In this document: in pieces, positions 6,348-7,890 of the stretch
How positions within the stretch are numbered: position 1 is the stretch's first letter
Layout of the letters: each line of letters opens with the position of its first letter
Source: Anaerolineae bacterium
Lineage (GTDB): Bacteria; Chloroflexota; Anaerolineae; Aggregatilineales; Phototrophicaceae
Length of the DNA: 7,890 bases
Assembly: GCA_025454715.1 (NCBI GenBank)
Contig: JALONY010000104.1
Span: 1 to 7,890, forward strand
Reading direction: 5' to 3'
Made by a program: the position numbers and the translations under genes
The notes under the pieces: model-generated
Databases searched by the model: none
Told to the model about the DNA's origin: nothing
What the model saw: the letters and a program-made list of their open reading frames with translations, nothing else

Positions 6348-7706
6348 TTAGCGCACGCCAATCAGCTTTTTGGATAGCGTGGTGTGGCGCTCGACCAGCA
6401 TGGGCAGGTCGAGGCTGACCATTTGGCCGTCACGGACGACGGTTTTGCCGTTGATGATCGAAAAATCGACGTTTTGCGAGGTGGTGAACAGCAACCCCGC
6501 CGCCACGTCGTGCCACGCGCCGGTGAAGCCAAGCGTATCGGTGCGCCAGCCGACGATGTCGGCGGCGTAGCCGACCGCGATTTGGCCGATGTCGTCGCGC
6601 CCCAAGACCGACGCGCCGCCACGGGTGGCGACCTCGAGGGCTTGGCGGGCGCTCATCGCGTTGGGGTTGGGCTCGGCCACGCGCTGGAGCAGCATGGCTT
6701 GGCGGGCTTCGTTGAGCAGGTGGCCGCTGTCGTTAGAGGCGGAGCCATCGACGCCGAGGCCGACCCGCACGCCTTGCGCCAACATCTGGCGGACGGGGGC
6801 GATGCCGGAGGCGAGGCGCATATTGGAGCATGGGCAGTGCGCCACGCCGGTATGGGTGTGGGCGAACAGGTGGATTTCTTGAGCGTCGAGCTGGACGCAG
6901 TGGGCGTGCCATACGTCATCGCCCAGCCAGCCGACGCTCTCGGCATATTGCCCCGGGCGCATCCCGAAATGTTCGAGGCTGTAGGCGATGTCGTTGACGT
7001 TTTCGGCGAGGTGGGTGTGTAGGCGGACGCCCGGCACGCTACGGGCGAGGGCGGCGGCCTCGCGCATCAGGTCTTGGCTGACGTTGAAGGGCGCGGTCGG
7101 GGCGACGCCGACGCGCAACATCGAGTAGCGGCTGTTGTCGTGGAAGGTCTCGATGGCGCGTTGGGTGTCCTTGAGGATGAGCTTCTCGTCTTGGACGAGG
7201 TCATCGGGCGGCAGGCCACCTTTCGACTCGCCGACGCTCATCGACCCACGGGTGGGGTGGAAGCGGAAGCCCAGCTCGGTGGCGGCGCGGATTTCGTCGT
7301 CGATTTGCGCGCCGTTGAGGTACAGATACAGGTGGTCGCTGGAGGTGGTGCAGCCCGACAAAATCAGCTCGGTCATGGCGACTTTGGCCGAGATGTGGAT
7401 CATCTCGGGCGTTAGGGTGCGCCAGATTTTGTACAGGGTGGTCAGCCAGCCGAACAGCTCGAACTCTTGGGCGATGGCGCGGGTGAGGTTTTGGAACATG
7501 TGGTGATGGGTGTTGACCATCCCGGGCAGCACGACGTGGTTGGGCAGGGCGCGCACCTCGTCGGCGGGGGTGTCGCCCAGCTCGGCAGTGGTGCCGACGG
7601 CGACGATGACGTTATCGCGCAGGAGGACGGCGGCGTCTTTGATTTCGCGCCGCTGGTCGTCCATGGTGACGAGATGGCCGATGTTTTTGAGGAGGAGGGT
7701 GGGCAT
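6348..7706 (-). CDS. Amidohydrolase, probable 8-oxoguanine deaminase, 452 aa
   Basis: Metal-dependent deaminase of the amidohydrolase superfamily (cytosine deaminase/AtzB-like branch), cytoplasmic. It likely converts 8-oxoguanine to urate and ammonia. Visible active-site elements: HxH in NTHHHMFQNLTRA (H67, H69), HTHLAE (H232 metal, E235 acid/base), WHAHC (H269), CPCSNMRLASG (291-301) and GVDGSASND with metal ligand D320. The segments HHHMFQNLTRA and SGCTTSSDHLYLY are those I associate with 8-oxoguanine deaminases rather than with SsnA, guanine deaminase or AtzB. An N-terminal beta-sandwich part (1-60) and C-terminal ADIV segment complete the fold, and the length is typical. The ATG at 7706 is preceded by AGGT nine bases upstream. 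It lies 16 bases after folD on the same strand, so co-transcription is likely, and it converges on the molybdenum hydroxylase operon. Alternatives are hydroxyatrazine-type or other aminopurine/triazine deaminases. Confidence 0.88.
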   Translation of the reverse strand: MPTLLLKNIGHLVTMDDQRREIKDAAVLLRDNVIVAVGTTAELGDTPADEVRALPNHVVLPGMVNTHHHMFQNLTRAIAQEFELFGWLTTLYKIWRTLTPEMIHISAKVAMTELILSGCTTSSDHLYLYLNGAQIDDEIRAATELGFRFHPTRGSMSVGESKGGLPPDDLVQDEKLILKDTQRAIETFHDNSRYSMLRVGVAPTAPFNVSQDLMREAAALARSVPGVRLHTHLAENVNDIAYSLEHFGMRPGQYAESVGWLGDDVWHAHCVQLDAQEIHLFAHTHTGVAHCPCSNMRLASGIAPVRQMLAQGVRVGLGVDGSASNDSGHLLNEARQAMLLQRVAEPNPNAMSARQALEVATRGGASVLGRDDIGQIAVGYAADIVGWRTDTLGFTGAWHDVAAGLLFTTSQNVDFSIINGKTVVRDGQMVSLDLPMLVERHTTLSKKLIGVR

Positions 7707-7722
7707 GAGGGCGTGACCTGCT

Positions 7723-7890
7723 TTACTCGGGTTGGGTGGCTTGGCTGGCGATGCGGAAAGCCGCCTCGACCGTCTGAACCATCAGCAGGGTGATGGTCAT
7801 CGGGCCGACCCCGCCCGGGACTTTGGTGATGGCGCGGGCGACGGGCAGGGCGCTGGCCAAATCGACATCGCCGACGTATTTGTAGCCTTT
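7723..7890 (-). CDS. folD: FolD, methylenetetrahydrofolate dehydrogenase/cyclohydrolase, C-terminal 55 residues (5' end outside window)
   Basis: Too short for an ordinary ORF call but clear on translation of the minus strand: it begins [19 protein letters not shown], continues [16 protein letters not shown] and ends at TAA (7723-7725). GDVD and PGGVGPMT are the conserved C-terminal signature of FolD, the bifunctional NADP-dependent 5,10-methylenetetrahydrofolate dehydrogenase/cyclohydrolase of one-carbon metabolism. Here the usual TPVPGG is TKVPGG. The N-terminal catalytic domain and most of the Rossmann domain lie outside the window. The gene is first in a minus-strand pair with the deaminase, 16 bases apart. 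Confidence 0.95.
   Translation of the reverse strand, partial: KGYKYVGDVDLASALPVARAITKVPGGVGPMTITLLMVQTVEAAFRIASQATQPE

Noticed and set aside
6384..7022. Plus-strand open frame of 212 codons opposite the deaminase
   Set aside because: It is a shadow of the clearly conserved minus-strand amidohydrolase and has no recognisable domain.
6348..7706. Naming the amidohydrolase SsnA, which occurs in some selenium-dependent hydroxylase clusters
   Set aside because: The active-site segments (NTHHHMFQNLTRA, TTSSDHLYLY) differ from SsnA and fit 8-oxoguanine deaminase.

Overview
The window is a dense, GC-rich bacterial stretch (GC visibly well above 60%, many GTG/TTG codons) with almost no intergenic DNA. 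I see no RNA genes, insertion sequences, CRISPR arrays or phage genes. The gene types suggest a Chloroflexota (Anaerolineae-like) genome: a membrane-glycosyltransferase-type C-terminal tail, a short calcineurin-like phosphoesterase of a type I associate with that phylum, and a three-component molybdenum hydroxylase. This placement rests on recall of families, not on a search, and is only moderately secure.

Plus strand, positions 2 to 6331, looks like one polycistronic unit: (i) the end of a probable membrane glycosyltransferase (2-253); (ii) a metallophosphoesterase (291-917); (iii) a fused FAD plus double [2Fe-2S] electron-transfer subunit of a xanthine-oxidase-family enzyme (927-2294); (iv) a small protein with two membrane helices and a charged tail (2301-2729); (v) the large molybdopterin catalytic subunit (2733-4967); and (vi) a YqeC-MocA fusion for maturing the molybdenum cofactor (4982-6331). 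From gene (ii) to gene (vi) the gaps are 3 to 14 bases. A weak terminator-like hairpin lies just before gene (ii).

Minus strand, from the right edge inward: the last 55 codons of folD (7723-7890), then 16 bases, then an 8-oxoguanine-deaminase-type amidohydrolase (6348-7706). The two transcription units converge at about 6332-6347, where a 12-bp perfect GC stem-loop (6310-6344) can serve both strands.

Inferred teamwork: the catalytic subunit keeps the residues used by purine-oxidising xanthine dehydrogenases. It would pass electrons through two [2Fe-2S] clusters to FAD on the fused partner. YqeC-MocA would supply cytidylylated, possibly selenium-modified, molybdopterin. The small membrane protein encoded between the two enzyme subunits may tether the complex. 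The convergent deaminase would turn 8-oxoguanine into urate, the same product xanthine dehydrogenase makes, so the locus may be a purine or oxidised-purine catabolic module. The most unusual points are the FAD-first fusion, an apparent gap in its FAD-domain C-terminus, the YqeC-MocA fusion and the interposed membrane protein.
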